From Deltaproteobacteria bacterium (lineage in GTDB: Bacteria > Desulfobacterota > GWC2-55-46): a DNA stretch of 64,000 nucleotides. The position numbers and the translations under genes are program-made. Position 1 is the stretch's first letter, and each line of letters begins with the position of its first letter. Location: the NCBI GenBank assembly GCA_016182655.1, contig JACPGB010000028.1, positions 1 to 64,000 on the forward strand, read 5' to 3'. Shown in pieces: positions 1 to 8,540 of the stretch. The notes beneath the pieces are model-generated. The model ran no database searches. It worked only from the letters and a program-made list of their open reading frames with translations, and was not told where the DNA came from.

Positions 1-108
1 GGGCCGCCCCTTCGCAACGGAGGCCACGAGCTTCTTTAAAAGGTCGCCTTCCGATATGATGCCGCTCGTGCCGCGCCTTATTATCTCTATCTGTTTACGA
101 GGGTCCAT
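1..108 (-). CDS. tyrS: Tyrosyl-tRNA synthetase, N-terminal fragment (cut by window edge)
   Basis: Only the first 36 codons are in the window, so the ORF track misses it. The minus strand from the ATG at 108 reads MDPRKQIEIIRRGTSGIISE then GDLLKKL, which matches the N-terminus of bacterial class I tyrosyl-tRNA synthetases (MDPxxQIELIxRG...II). The enzyme charges tRNA-Tyr in the cytoplasm. The catalytic HIGH and KMSKS motifs lie beyond the edge. It starts 35 nt after the small membrane protein and is probably the last visible member of the rny-ymdB transcription unit. The call rests on recognition of the N-terminus alone. Confidence 0.8.
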   Translation of the reverse strand, partial: MDPRKQIEIIRRGTSGIISEGDLLKKLVASVAKGRP

Positions 109-143
109 TTGAAATATCCGGGGAGTGGATTTGGGTCTGCCTG

Positions 144-353
144 CTAATATATCATCGCGTAAATATTGTACCCTATTACAAGGAGGCCGACGAGCAGGTT
201 CAGGGGCCTCGACCTGTCCGTGGCACCGGGTATGAAGAGTGTGTCTATCCTGAATGCCTCGGTCACCCTGTTCTTCACGAAGGCTGTGTAGATGAGCATT
301 ACGCCGTATGCTATGCCGCCGTATGTAAGGACCATTTCGAAGTTGCTCATCAC
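144..353 (-). CDS. Small two-helix membrane protein, unknown function
   Basis: A 69-residue protein with two hydrophobic stretches (about residues 7-25 and 51-68) joined by a short charged segment, so probably a small inner-membrane protein. Its ATG overlaps the stop of the upstream ymdB-like gene by 4 nt (ATGA), which supports translation and co-expression. tyrS starts 35 nt downstream. I recognise no family and propose no function. Confidence 0.7.
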   Translation of the reverse strand: MMSNFEMVLTYGGIAYGVMLIYTAFVKNRVTEAFRIDTLFIPGATDRSRPLNLLVGLLVIGYNIYAMIY

Positions 354-1138
354 TCTTTCTCCTTAAGCTCGACTTTTAACCTTTTGATGGATATCGCCCT
401 TCCGGACGACGACTCCACCTCCATGAACACGCCCTGGAGTTCCAGCTCGAACCGGACGGGCATCTGCGTAACGAACCTCTCGACGACGATCTCTTTTCTT
501 ATGCCTATGACAGACTCTGTCGGCCCGGTCATGCCGGCGTCGCTAATGAACGCCGTGCCGCCGGGCAACACCCTCTCGTCCGAGGTCTGCACGTGCGTGT
601 GCGTGCCTATTACCGCGCTCGCCATGCCGTCCAGGTGCCACGCGAGAGCAGTCTTTTCCGAGGTAGTCTCGGCGTGCATGTCGACCATGACAATCGGCGT
701 TTCGGATCTAAGCTTCTGGACGAGGGCCCTCCCGGCCCTGAAAGGGCAGTCGACCGACTCCATGAAGACGCGCCCGAGGAGGTTTACTATCCCCACCTTC
801 GCGCCTGAAGCGCACTCGAATAAGAGAGAGCCCGCGCCCGGCGCGCCCTCCGGATAGTTGGCCGGCCGGAGCAGTTTTTTTTGCGAGCGGATGTAATCGT
901 ATATCTCTTTTTTGTCCCAGATATGGTTGCCCGAGGTAATGACGTCCACGCCGAGCTTGAAGAGCTCCTCGGCTATCTCGGAGGTAATACCAAAGCCGCC
1001 AGCCGAGTTCTCGCCGTTGGCGACGACGATATCGGGCGAGAGCTCGCCGACAAGGCGCGGGAGGCACTCCCGTACCGCTATGCGGCCGGGCCTGCCCACA
1101 ATGTCGCCTATGAATAGTATTTTTACGAGGTCCTGCAT
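350..1138 (-). CDS. ymdB: YmdB-like metallophosphoesterase (TIGR00282 family)
   Basis: Calcineurin-fold phosphoesterase of the YmdB/TIGR00282 family. The characterised Bacillus homologue hydrolyses 2',3'-cyclic nucleotides. Visible motifs are ILFIGDIVGRPGR (metal-binding Asp), NGENSAGG, SGNHIWDKKE, a DMHAE segment and GTHTHVQTSDE, in family order and at usual length. The ORF opens at a TTG at 1156. The ATG at 1138 (MQDLVKILFIGD) is closer to the family start, though neither has a strong ribosome site. It lies downstream of rny, a common pairing, and overlaps the next gene by 4 nt. Confidence 0.9.
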   Translation of the reverse strand: MQDLVKILFIGDIVGRPGRIAVRECLPRLVGELSPDIVVANGENSAGGFGITSEIAEELFKLGVDVITSGNHIWDKKEIYDYIRSQKKLLRPANYPEGAPGAGSLLFECASGAKVGIVNLLGRVFMESVDCPFRAGRALVQKLRSETPIVMVDMHAETTSEKTALAWHLDGMASAVIGTHTHVQTSDERVLPGGTAFISDAGMTGPTESVIGIRKEIVVERFVTQMPVRFELELQGVFMEVESSSGRAISIKRLKVELKEKE

Positions 1139-1168
1139 CAAGAAAGGTTCTTTCAAAGACTCATTTTA

Positions 1169-1302
1169 GGCTACCTCTAAAAATTAGGAATTTTTTCTGA
1201 GGTCAAGGAAGGGCGGAAATAAAAAACGGAGCATATATGGTAATATGTGAGCATTTTTATTTCCGACCTGACGCCGAGATCAGGAAAAATAACAATTTTT
1301 AG
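1169..1302. repeat. Family C repeat: AT-rich imperfect palindrome
   Basis: Two arms pair across a short centre: GGCTACCTCTAAAAATT at the left and AACAATTTTTAG at the right, with inner arms that both read as variants of TTTATTTCCG and its complement. The transcript would fold into a long hairpin. The right-hand half (GAGCATTTTTATTT, then GACCTG, CGCCGAG and CAGGAAAAATAACAATTTTT) recurs near 54.2 kb, where a second repeat family interrupts it. It sits between rny and ymdB. Confidence 0.75.
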
Positions 1303-1342
1303 AAAAAACAATTGAGCGCCTCCGCCTTGCGGAGGCGCTCAA
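1303..1342 (-). terminator. Intrinsic terminator after rny
   Basis: On the minus strand TTGAGCGCCTCCGC pairs perfectly with GCGGAGGCGCTCAA across a short loop, followed by TTGTTTTTT. It starts 15 nt after the rny stop and probably limits, but may not abolish, readthrough into ymdB. Confidence 0.85.
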
Positions 1343-1356
1343 GGCTCGATCAAACC

Positions 1357-2946
1357 TTACTTCGCGTACTCAACGGCCCTCGACTCCCTTATGACCGTCA
1401 CCTTTATCTGTCCGGGGTAGCTGAGTTCCTTTTCTATCTTCCTTGCGATGTCCTTGGATAAGACGACAGCCGCGTCGTCCGATATCGACTGGTTCTCGAC
1501 AAGCACCCTGATCTCCCTGCCTGCCTGGAGCGCGTAGGTCTTCTCGACCCCCGGGAAGCCCTTGGCTATGTTCTCAAGGTCGTCGAGCCTCTTCACATAG
1601 GATTCGAGCATCTCTTTCCTCGCGCCTGGGCGCGCGGCGGACAATGTGTCCGCGGCCTGTACAAGCACGCCGAGGATGGAATCCGGACTGTCGTCGTGGT
1701 GCTGGCCTATGGCAGAGACTATCTTCGGGGCTTCCCCGTATTTTTTGGCGAGCTCCGCGCCTATGGCCGCGTGCGGCCCCTCGACCTCGTGGTCGACGGC
1801 CTTGCCTATGTCATGAAGCAGGCCGGCTCTCCGCGCAAGTTTCGTCGGAAGCCCCAATTCGGACGCCATTATGCCGCAGATGAAGGCGACCTCCATCGAG
1901 TGCGAGTATACGTTCTGAGCGTAGCTCGTCCTGAATTTGAGCCGTCCGATGAGCTTCTGTATCTCCTTGTGTATCCCGTGGAGGCCGGTGTCGAATATGG
2001 CCCTCTCGCCCGCCTCGTTGATCGCCTGAGCGACCTCGGCCTCGACCTTGGAGACGACCTCCTCTATGCGGGACGGGTGGATCCTGCCGTCCGTTATGAG
2101 CCTCTCAAGGGAGAGTTTGGCTATCTCTCTTCTCACCGGGTTATGCCCCGAGAGTATGACCGCCTCGGGGGTGTCGTCTATTATCACGTCTATGCCGGTA
2201 GCCGCCTCGATTGCGCGGATGTTCCTGCCTTCCCTGCCGATGATCCTGCCCTTCATCTCGTCGCTCGGGAGGTTGACGACCGAGACGGTCCTTTCGGCCA
2301 CGTACTCGCCCGAGTACCTCTGGATGGCGAGCGAGATTATCTCCTTCGCCTTCTTGTCGGCCTCGGCCTTGGTCTCTTCCTCTATCCTTTTAAGGAGCTT
2401 TCCGGCTTCGAGCTTCGCCTCGTTCTCCATATTCTCGACGAGCTGTCTCTTGGCCTCATCGGCGGAGATCCCCGCGATAGTCTCGAGCCTGGCCCTCTGC
2501 TGGACGATGATGGCGGCCGCCTCGGCCTCCATGTCGCTCGCCTTCTTCTCCTGGGCGACGACGGTCTTCTCCCTCTTCTGGTACTCGATCTCTTTCCTGT
2601 CTATGGACTCGAACTTCTTATCCAGGTTCTCTTCCTTCTGCTGTACCCTTTTTTCCAGCGCCTGGAGCTCTTTTCTACGCTCGCGGGTCTCCCTTTCAAA
2701 CTCGGTCTTGCCCTGGAATATTATGTCCTTCGCCTGGAGGTCGGCCTCCTTGCGCGTGTTCTCCGCGTCCTTCCTTACGTTCTCGGCCTCTCTCTTCGCG
2801 TCCGCTATTATCGCCTCAGCCGTTTTTTTACCGGCCTCGGCGTTGGAGTCTTCCATCTTCTTCTTTGTGATGAAACCGATCCCAACCCCGACAAGTATCG
2901 CTATTACAGCTACGGCCGCAACAATTACAATCGTCGATACTCCCAT
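1357..2946 (-). CDS. rny: Ribonuclease Y
   Basis: Membrane-anchored endoribonuclease that starts mRNA decay. The 529-residue protein has the full family layout: N-terminal transmembrane helix (about 5-26), a long Lys/Glu-rich coiled coil (about 30-200), a KH domain with [15 protein letters not shown] (about 230-290), and an HD domain with [10 protein letters not shown] and LLHDIGKA plus [11 protein letters not shown]. Metal-binding His and Asp residues are present. The length matches typical RNase Y. It is followed by a strong terminator and then ymdB, its usual neighbour. Confidence 0.97.
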   Translation of the reverse strand: MGVSTIVIVAAVAVIAILVGVGIGFITKKKMEDSNAEAGKKTAEAIIADAKREAENVRKDAENTRKEADLQAKDIIFQGKTEFERETRERRKELQALEKRVQQKEENLDKKFESIDRKEIEYQKREKTVVAQEKKASDMEAEAAAIIVQQRARLETIAGISADEAKRQLVENMENEAKLEAGKLLKRIEEETKAEADKKAKEIISLAIQRYSGEYVAERTVSVVNLPSDEMKGRIIGREGRNIRAIEAATGIDVIIDDTPEAVILSGHNPVRREIAKLSLERLITDGRIHPSRIEEVVSKVEAEVAQAINEAGERAIFDTGLHGIHKEIQKLIGRLKFRTSYAQNVYSHSMEVAFICGIMASELGLPTKLARRAGLLHDIGKAVDHEVEGPHAAIGAELAKKYGEAPKIVSAIGQHHDDSPDSILGVLVQAADTLSAARPGARKEMLESYVKRLDDLENIAKGFPGVEKTYALQAGREIRVLVENQSISDDAAVVLSKDIARKIEKELSYPGQIKVTVIRESRAVEYAK

Positions 2947-3046
2947 GTCAACAACCCCTTTCTACCCGTTATTTATAAAGGCGGCGCCAGCTCCCGGAAG
3001 GACGCTCTTTTGTCCATTCCCCCCGTCGCCGCCAAACCTTTGAGGA

Positions 3047-3628
3047 CTATCCCGTTGCTATGAGCCTTTTCTCGGTCACTATGGCAGAGACCCTTACGTC
3101 ATGGGGCTCAACGGGTATTTCCTCTTTCAGAACCTGGAAGTCGTACGCGAGAGCCACTATCGGACAACCGACGCCCTGAAGCGCCCTGTCGTAGTAGCCC
3201 TTGCCGTACCCCAACCGGCCCCCCTTTTCATCGAACGCGACACCCGGGACGACGACGAGGTCGAAAGAACAGGCAAGCGCCCTCTCTTCCCCTTCAGCCG
3301 GTTCCGGTATGTCGTAAGAGCCGGGGGCGAGCTCTTTCAAGCTTTTGACCTTGAAAAACGCGAGGTGTCTTCCTCCGCCCCGGAGGACCCTCGGATAGGC
3401 CGCCTCCTTGCCGTCCCGTATCGCCCTCTCGAAGAGCTCGTCTGTCAGCGCCTCGTTGGAGAAGCTCGAATACAGCAGGAGCGCCTTTGCCCCGGCGTAG
3501 AAAGGAGAGTCGATGAGCCGTCTTTGTATAAGAGAGCTTTTCCTGTAAACATCCTCGAACGCCATTTCGCGGCGTCTCTCGAGGATGGCGCTCCTTAAGC
3601 GCTCCTTCAGGACGGAATTCTTCATCAA
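3047..3628 (-). CDS. ygfA: 5-formyltetrahydrofolate cyclo-ligase
   Basis: Converts 5-formyl-THF to 5,10-methenyl-THF with ATP in the cytoplasm. The 193-residue product has the family signatures VVVPGVAFDEKGGRLGYGKGYYDRAL (glycine-rich ATP/folate region) and the N-terminal basic helix LRSAILERRREM. It lies about 310 nt downstream of the candidate 6S RNA and zapA, the zapA-ssrS-ygfA order known from proteobacteria. The rny start is 100 nt downstream, so the genes may be co-transcribed. Confidence 0.93.
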   Translation of the reverse strand: MMKNSVLKERLRSAILERRREMAFEDVYRKSSLIQRRLIDSPFYAGAKALLLYSSFSNEALTDELFERAIRDGKEAAYPRVLRGGGRHLAFFKVKSLKELAPGSYDIPEPAEGEERALACSFDLVVVPGVAFDEKGGRLGYGKGYYDRALQGVGCPIVALAYDFQVLKEEIPVEPHDVRVSAIVTEKRLIATG

Positions 3629-3796
3629 CCTTTCGGCTTTGAAAGGAAAGAGGGATATCGGTAAGACTGAGGGAGAAGAGGGAGATGGAGCAGGGGCGTG
3701 AAAATGCCCCGATTTGCGACTATATTGCCTCGCTTCTGTTTACTTTTATCACAATCGGACCGAATCGGGAATATGTAAAGCCATATATGCTTGATC

Positions 3797-3840
3797 CGGG
3801 GGTTGCGCAGGGCGTCATATGACCTCAACCCTGCGCCCCG
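3797..3840 (-). other. Long GC-rich hairpin between 6S candidate and ygfA
   Basis: On the minus strand GCGCAGGG and CCCTGCGC pair, extended by outer GGGG/CCCC, enclosing a loop with the palindrome TCATATGA. No U-run follows, so it is not a standard terminator. It may be an RNA-processing or stability element of the zapA-6S-ygfA transcript. ORF 3625..3828 across this stretch has no family features and was not called. Confidence 0.45.
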
Positions 3841-3937
3841 TTTACGCGGCCCTTGTCTTTTAAGGCCGGTATTCCAATCCCGTTATTCACCGGGGCCTTT
3901 AGGGTCTTATGCGCCCTTTCAGGCCCGGATTTTTAAA

Positions 3938-4120
3938 CTCCTCCCCCGCGACATGCCGTGTCAGTAGTTTTTTGAACCTGCCGAAACAGGTGGGGCCTTA
4001 GTTTACTTGCATTCGACTTTCCCGCGAAGGGACATGCCGGCCGCGAGTCAGGGAAAGCCCCTGTTTTAGAATGTTGGTTCTAAAAACCCTACTAAAGCAC
4101 AAACACGGCAGGGGAGGAGA
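3938..4120 (-). ncRNA. ssrS: Candidate 6S RNA
   Basis: A 183-nt stretch directly after the zapA stop and before ygfA, where 6S RNA lies in proteobacteria, and close to the 184 nt of the E. coli RNA. The ends close into a long helix: CTCCTCCCC with GGGGAGGAG, TGCCGTG with CACGGCA, AGTAG with CTACT, and a near-complete match of GTTTTTAGAACC with GGTTCAAAAAAC. Inside are CTTTCCC/GGGAAAG and ACCTG/CAGGT hairpins. 6S RNA binds the sigma70 holoenzyme in stationary phase. Position and rod shape support the call. I did not demonstrate a symmetrical central bubble, so this is not certain. Confidence 0.62.
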
Positions 4121-4129
4121 TCGATTCAG

Positions 4130-4399
4130 CTACTCCAGTCTCCTGTCTATCAATTGAGCAAGCTCCTCAGACTTCCTCCCTAACCTTTCAAGCGTCTCCT
4201 TTGTCTTGATAACCTCGCCGGTAATGTTCAAAGCGGCTAATAGCGCCAGGTCCAAGGTCGAAACAGCCTTAGTGGTCTCCTTTACCTCCTCTATCTTGTG
4301 GTTTAGGTAATTTTCAACAGCCCGGATGTAATCCTCGCCCTCGTCGCTTTTGACGACGAGTTTGTGGCCGTAAATCTTGAGCTCGGCTATCTTTTTCAA
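4130..4399 (-). CDS. zapA: Cell division protein ZapA
   Basis: Small FtsZ-ring stabiliser. The core KIAELKIYGHKLVVKSDEG followed by IRAVENYLNHKIEEVK is the typical ZapA N-terminal globular domain, and a C-terminal helical tail (LERLGRKSEELAQLIDRRLE) makes the coiled-coil dimer. The ORF can open at a TTG at 4432, overlapping the upstream gene. I chose the TTG at 4399 (MKKIAELKIYG) because GAGGTGG lies just upstream and ZapA proteins usually begin there. The ZapB-like gene precedes it by 7 nt. Confidence 0.85.
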   Translation of the reverse strand: MKKIAELKIYGHKLVVKSDEGEDYIRAVENYLNHKIEEVKETTKAVSTLDLALLAALNITGEVIKTKETLERLGRKSEELAQLIDRRLE

Positions 4400-4406
4400 G
4401 CCCACC

Positions 4407-4637
4407 TCACGCGTTCTGGATGAGGCCGTCAAGCCTCGTAAGGAGGGTGTCGACCTTCTCCTTGACGAGGGCCTTTTCGGCTTCGAGCTTCCTTATCTTC
4501 TCCTTGAGCTCGTCTGTCCCGCGTTCTTTAAGCTCTAAAGAGTCCCTCAACGACCTGTTTTCAGCCTGAAGTAGCTCATTAGACTCCAGAAGACGCGAAA
4601 TTCCCGCTTCGAGCCTGTCGAATCTCTCAATTGCCAT
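4407..4637 (-). CDS. ZapB-like coiled-coil cell division protein
   Basis: A 76-residue, almost wholly heptad-patterned protein (MAIERFDRLEAGISRLLES..., then LRDSLELKERGTDELKEKIRKLE). Size, coiled coil and position just upstream of zapA fit the ZapB/DUF904 group, whose E. coli member binds ZapA and stabilises the Z-ring. Sequence alone cannot prove orthology because coiled coils look alike; the neighbour is the main argument. Confidence 0.72.
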   Translation of the reverse strand: MAIERFDRLEAGISRLLESNELLQAENRSLRDSLELKERGTDELKEKIRKLEAEKALVKEKVDTLLTRLDGLIQNA

Positions 4638-4805
4638 GAAAAAAATGCCTCCGCTTCATTTTCATATTACTTTTTTCAAGGTAAGAAGTCAAGGGAATAG
4701 CTTTGAGGGAGTGGGGTTATTCGCCCCGCTTTCCGACGCAAAAAAAAGCGGCGCTCCCCGGAAGGGGAGCGCCGCTAAAAGGTCCATTTCAGAAAAAAAC
4801 ATATC

Positions 4806-4930
4806 CAGGCTGTTCAAAAAGCTCCAGATGCGAGGCGTCGAGGAGCGAGACCGTGAGGCGTACTTTAGTATGTACGCCGCAACGGCGAGAGACGAAGACA
4901 ACAAAGCAGATGGACTTTTTGGGCAGCCTG
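4806..4930. repeat. Family A repeat, copy 1 (125-bp palindromic MITE-like element)
   Basis: Terminal inverted repeats start CAGGCTGTTCAAAAAGCTCC and end with GGACTTTTTGGGCAGCCTG. The inside holds GCGAGGCGTCGAGGAGCGAG and a GTAC-centred inner hairpin (GAGGCGTAC...GTACGCCGC). The element ends one base before the stop codon of gltB3. Matching copies lie at 7277..7397 and 27589..27712. No transposase is in the window. Confidence 0.85.
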
Positions 4931-5665
4931 CTAATAAGCGTAGAGGTTGCCGTACGGCCTTAGAGAGACCGGGATGAGCTTCTTGAACCCCTTTTTCATT
5001 ATCTCGTCGAGGGAGAGCCCCATGTCCTTGCAATACTCGGTAAGCGAGTCCTTGAGGACCTTCCTGTCCTCGTCGTCGAGGTCGAGTATGCCGACCTCTG
5101 CCCCGCAGTTCTTCTTATCGACCTCGCCCCTCACATATATGACGCCGCCGTGCATGCCGGTGCCGAGGTAGTCCCCGACTATCGGACGCCCGTCGTTGTT
5201 GAGCCCGAGGAGTATGAGCACGCCGCCTGCCATGTACTCGCCGAAGAAGTCCCCGGCCGTGCCCCCGACGATTATGGTCGGGGCCTGCTTCTTAACGCCC
5301 TTCATGTGTATGCCGACCCTGTAGCCGACGTCGCCCAATATGTGGAGCTTGCCGCCCCTCATGCCGTATCCGAGGACGTCGCCCGCGTTGCCGTGGATGA
5401 CGACCTTGCCGGTGTTCATGGTGTTGCTGATATTGTCCTGCGCGTTCGCCTTTATGACGAGCGTGGGGCCGTCCATGAAGGCCGCGAGGTCGTTGCCCGG
5501 AACGCCCTCTATCGTAATGGTCGCCTTGCCGCGAAGACCGTCGCCCATGTAATATTGGCCGTTGACGTTCTTGACGGTTATCTCCTTCTCGCCGTTATTG
5601 ACCGCGTCCCTTATCTTCTGGTTGAGTTCGCGGTAGTACAGCCCGCTTGCGTTGATCTCTAACAT
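4931..5665 (-). CDS. Glutamate synthase GXGXG-domain subunit (archaeal-type split GltB)
   Basis: Stand-alone version of the C-terminal beta-helix (GXGXG) domain of glutamate synthase, 244 residues. Repeating turns such as GDGLRGKATI, GYGMRGGKLHI, GEYMAGGVLIL and GTGMHGGVIYVRG are the family hallmark. In one-polypeptide GltB this domain braces the FMN and amidotransferase domains. It follows the FMN-domain gene by 53 nt, and together with the amidotransferase gene they make the three parts of GltB. The stop codon abuts a family A repeat. Confidence 0.9.
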   Translation of the reverse strand: MLEINASGLYYRELNQKIRDAVNNGEKEITVKNVNGQYYMGDGLRGKATITIEGVPGNDLAAFMDGPTLVIKANAQDNISNTMNTGKVVIHGNAGDVLGYGMRGGKLHILGDVGYRVGIHMKGVKKQAPTIIVGGTAGDFFGEYMAGGVLILLGLNNDGRPIVGDYLGTGMHGGVIYVRGEVDKKNCGAEVGILDLDDEDRKVLKDSLTEYCKDMGLSLDEIMKKGFKKLIPVSLRPYGNLYAY

Positions 5666-5718
5666 GTCGTCTCCTGAACGCTATCCAAAAATATTCTTAT
5701 CGGCAAAAGCACCGGCGT

Positions 5719-7227
5719 TTATCTGCCGGCAGGCTTTACTCCCAATATGTCGAGCGTCTGCGTGTCGAGCCCGACGCCGCGGAGTCTCTCTCTGTTGCCC
5801 CTGAGCGATTCGACCGCGTTGATGCCGAGCGCGCCGAGTATTTCTTTAAGTTCGTGCTCCCACGCGTGTATGAGGTTTATGAGCCTCTCCGCGTAGACCT
5901 CGGGGTCGAGGCGCGCGGTCAGCTCCGGCCTCTGGGTCGTAATGCCCCAGGAGCAGTTGCCGGTGTAGCACTTGCCGCAGGTAGTGCAGCCCATGGTTAT
6001 GAGGGCGGCTGTGGCTATTGCCACGGCGTCCGCGCCCAAGGCTATGGCCTTTGCCGCGTCCGCGCTCGACCTGATGCCACCGGCGGCGATTATCGAGGCC
6101 TCGTTCCTGATGCCTTCCTGGCGGAGCCTGTCGTCGACCGCCGCTATGGCGTGCTCGATCGGGATGCCGAGGTGGTCCCTGATGATGGACGGGGCCGCGC
6201 CCGTGCCTCCCCTGAAGCCGTCGAGGTAGACGATGTCCGCCCCGGCGCGGACTATGCCCGAGGCTATGGCCGCGACGTTGTGGACCGCGGCTATCTTTAC
6301 GGAGACCGGCTTGTAGTTCGTAGCTTCTTTTATGGCGTATATGAGCTGTCTTAAGTCTTCTATCGAGTATATGTCGTGCTGTGGCGCGGGAGAAATGGCG
6401 TCCGTGCCGACCGGTATCATGCGGGCGCGCGCGACCTCGAGCGGTATCTTTTCTCCGGGCAGATGCCCGCCTATGCCGGGCTTCGCGCCCTGGCCTATCT
6501 TTATTTCGACCGCCACACCGGCGTTAAGGTAGTCCGGGTTTACGCCGAAGCGGCCCGAGGCGACCTGCACGATGATGTTGTCCTTGTACGGGAAGAGGTC
6601 CTCGTGCAGCCCGCCCTCGCCGGTGTTCATGAGTATGCCGCACTCCTTTGCGGCCATGGCGAGGACCTTCTGCGCGTTAAGGCTTATGGAGCCGTAGGAC
6701 ATCGGAGAGAATACTATCGGGAGCGAGAGCTTAAGCTGGGGCGGCATCTTGGTCTTGAGTTTAAGCTTGCCGTCCTTGCCCTTCTCCAACTCCACGCTCG
6801 AAGGCTTCTTGCCGAGATAGGTGCGGAGCTCCATCGGCTCGCGAAGCGGGTCGATGGACGGGTTCGTCACCTGGCACGCGTCTATGAGGAGGTTGTCGAA
6901 GAGTATGGTATAGGGCAGGTCGCTTCCCATGCCTGTAAGCGGGATGCCGCCTGTCTCGGCCTGCCTCTTTATGTTCCTCAGGTGGTTGTATCCCCAGTAG
7001 GCGTTCTGCTTGAACCGTGTGGGGTTGTCCTTTATCTCTATCGCCTCTTCGGGGCAGTAGTGATAACAGCGGAGGCACTTTACGCACTTCGAGGTGTTTA
7101 TGAGGATCTTGTCCCCGCCCCAGGAATACACTCCCCATCCGCAGTTCTGTATGCACCTCTTGCACCGTATGCACTTTTCGCGGTCGATGGTCGCCAGGTA
7201 CTCGGGCGGCGCTAAACTCTTGAACAT
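5719..7227 (-). CDS. Glutamate synthase FMN-domain subunit with N-terminal ferredoxin domain
   Basis: 502-residue synthase subunit that makes glutamate from 2-oxoglutarate and ammonia. Residues about 10-70 form a two-cluster ferredoxin domain (CIRCKRCIQNCGW and CVKCLRCYHYCP). The remainder is the FMN-binding barrel, with FSPMSYGSIS, GTGEGG-type loop (NTGEGGLHED), GQGAKPGIGGHLPG, GFRGGTGAAP and the 3Fe-4S cysteine motif CTTCGKCYTGNCSWGI. No NADPH-dependent GltD partner is visible, so electrons probably come through ferredoxin or the Hdr-like proteins encoded upstream in the same operon. Confidence 0.93.
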   Translation of the reverse strand: MFKSLAPPEYLATIDREKCIRCKRCIQNCGWGVYSWGGDKILINTSKCVKCLRCYHYCPEEAIEIKDNPTRFKQNAYWGYNHLRNIKRQAETGGIPLTGMGSDLPYTILFDNLLIDACQVTNPSIDPLREPMELRTYLGKKPSSVELEKGKDGKLKLKTKMPPQLKLSLPIVFSPMSYGSISLNAQKVLAMAAKECGILMNTGEGGLHEDLFPYKDNIIVQVASGRFGVNPDYLNAGVAVEIKIGQGAKPGIGGHLPGEKIPLEVARARMIPVGTDAISPAPQHDIYSIEDLRQLIYAIKEATNYKPVSVKIAAVHNVAAIASGIVRAGADIVYLDGFRGGTGAAPSIIRDHLGIPIEHAIAAVDDRLRQEGIRNEASIIAAGGIRSSADAAKAIALGADAVAIATAALITMGCTTCGKCYTGNCSWGITTQRPELTARLDPEVYAERLINLIHAWEHELKEILGALGINAVESLRGNRERLRGVGLDTQTLDILGVKPAGR

Positions 7228-7276
7228 CTGTTCCTCCGAAAGTTACTCTTGTATAGATAAACTAAATGCGCCAATT

Positions 7277-7397
7277 CAGGCTTCAAATAAGCTCCAGATG
7301 CGAGGCGTCGAGGAGCGAGACGCGAGGCGTACTCAGTTTGTACGCCGCAACGGCTCGCTTTGAGGCCAACAAAGCAGATGGACTTATTTCAAGCCTG
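7277..7397. repeat. Family A repeat, copy 2
   Basis: A 121-bp copy in the same orientation as copy 1, starting CAGGCTTCAAATAAGCTCC and ending GGACTTATTTCAAGCCTG. Most changes on one arm are matched on the other, so the hairpin is conserved. It fills the gap between the amidotransferase and FMN-domain genes of the glutamate synthase operon. Confidence 0.85.
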
Positions 7398-7400
7398 CCA

Positions 7401-8477
7401 TCAGTCTTCGAGGTTGACGATCACAGGGTCTCCGGCTCTCGGCGCCCACACCTTGTCCGGCGCCGGGCATATAGCCCTTATGGCGGACTCTTCGCTCGCC
7501 ATGTAGGTGACATCGTCCTTCAGGGCCGCGACGAGCGGACGGAGCTTGATACGGTCGTTTATGCCTACGAGCCCTTTGGAGTGGCCGAATAATATCGAGA
7601 ACGGGCCGTTCAAAAGGGCGCTCCCATATGTCTGACGGAGCGCGGTCAAGGCCTCCCTCTCGCCATCCGGAAGCTCGTCGATCTTCTTCCAGAAGGGGGA
7701 CGCCAGCGCGAGGCACGCCGACGGGATATCGAGCCCCTGCCTCCTTATGAGGAGGTCGAGCATGTAGGCCGCGACCTCGGTATCGGTCAAAAGCGTGAGC
7801 TTGTAGCCGAACATCTCGAGGTATCTCTTGTTTATGCCGTATGACGATATCTCGCCGTTATGGACTATCGACCAGTCGAGGAGCGTAAACGGGTGCGCGC
7901 CGCCCCACCAGCCCGGGGTGTTCGTCGGGAAGCGCGTGTGCGCGGTCCAGGTCCAGCCCTCGTATTCCTCGATCCTGAAAAACTCGGCTATGTCGCACGG
8001 GTTTCCGACGCCCTTGAACGCCCCCATGTTCTTGCCGGAGGAGAAGATGTACGCGCCTTCTATCTCGGAATTGACCTTCATGACGGTATTGACCACGAAG
8101 TCCTCTTCCTGTATGTCCCCTACCATCTTGTCCTTCAAAGGCTTTACGAAATACCTTACGAGGAGCGGGGAGATGGGTATCGCCTTCACGGGCGCGGTCG
8201 GTATCTCCTCGATCTTCTCGATATGGTAGTTGTTCTTCAAGTATTCTTCGAGAGTCCATCTTACAGAGGGCTCGTCGAACATGATATGGAAGGCGTAGAA
8301 GTCCTTGAACTCCGGGTATATGCCGTAAGCGGCGTACCCTGCGCCTAACCCGTTGCCCCTGTCGGTCATGAGGCAGAGTGATTTTACGATGTCGGCGCCG
8401 CTTATCCTCCTCCTCTTCCTGCTGATGAGGCCGGTCAGTCCGCAGCCCGATATGTCCTTCTGATAGTCATGGTTCAC
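7401..8477 (-). CDS. Glutamate synthase amidotransferase subunit (class II GATase)
   Basis: 358-residue glutaminase part of split glutamate synthase. It releases ammonia from glutamine for the FMN-domain subunit. The catalytic cysteine is in CGLTGLI at residue 12, and the class II signatures HTRFPTN and WSIVHNGEISSYGIN (about residues 175-215) follow. Residues 1-11 may be a propeptide, because class II enzymes expose the cysteine at the mature N-terminus. It lies 63 nt downstream of hdrC and is separated from the FMN subunit by a family A repeat. Confidence 0.9.
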   Translation of the reverse strand: MNHDYQKDISGCGLTGLISRKRRRISGADIVKSLCLMTDRGNGLGAGYAAYGIYPEFKDFYAFHIMFDEPSVRWTLEEYLKNNYHIEKIEEIPTAPVKAIPISPLLVRYFVKPLKDKMVGDIQEEDFVVNTVMKVNSEIEGAYIFSSGKNMGAFKGVGNPCDIAEFFRIEEYEGWTWTAHTRFPTNTPGWWGGAHPFTLLDWSIVHNGEISSYGINKRYLEMFGYKLTLLTDTEVAAYMLDLLIRRQGLDIPSACLALASPFWKKIDELPDGEREALTALRQTYGSALLNGPFSILFGHSKGLVGINDRIKLRPLVAALKDDVTYMASEESAIRAICPAPDKVWAPRAGDPVIVNLED

Positions 8478-8540
8478 GATGCGTCACCTTTTATTAATAT
8501 GAATTTAGGCCACCTGAATGCGTCTTTATTTATGGCCGCC

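Noticed and set aside
1696-3063. 455-residue ORF on the plus strand
   Set aside because: It is the antisense of rny, with no family motif; rny itself has a full set of domains.
3625-3828. 67-residue ORF between ygfA and the 6S candidate
   Set aside because: No ribosome site or family feature, and it overlaps a strong RNA hairpin.
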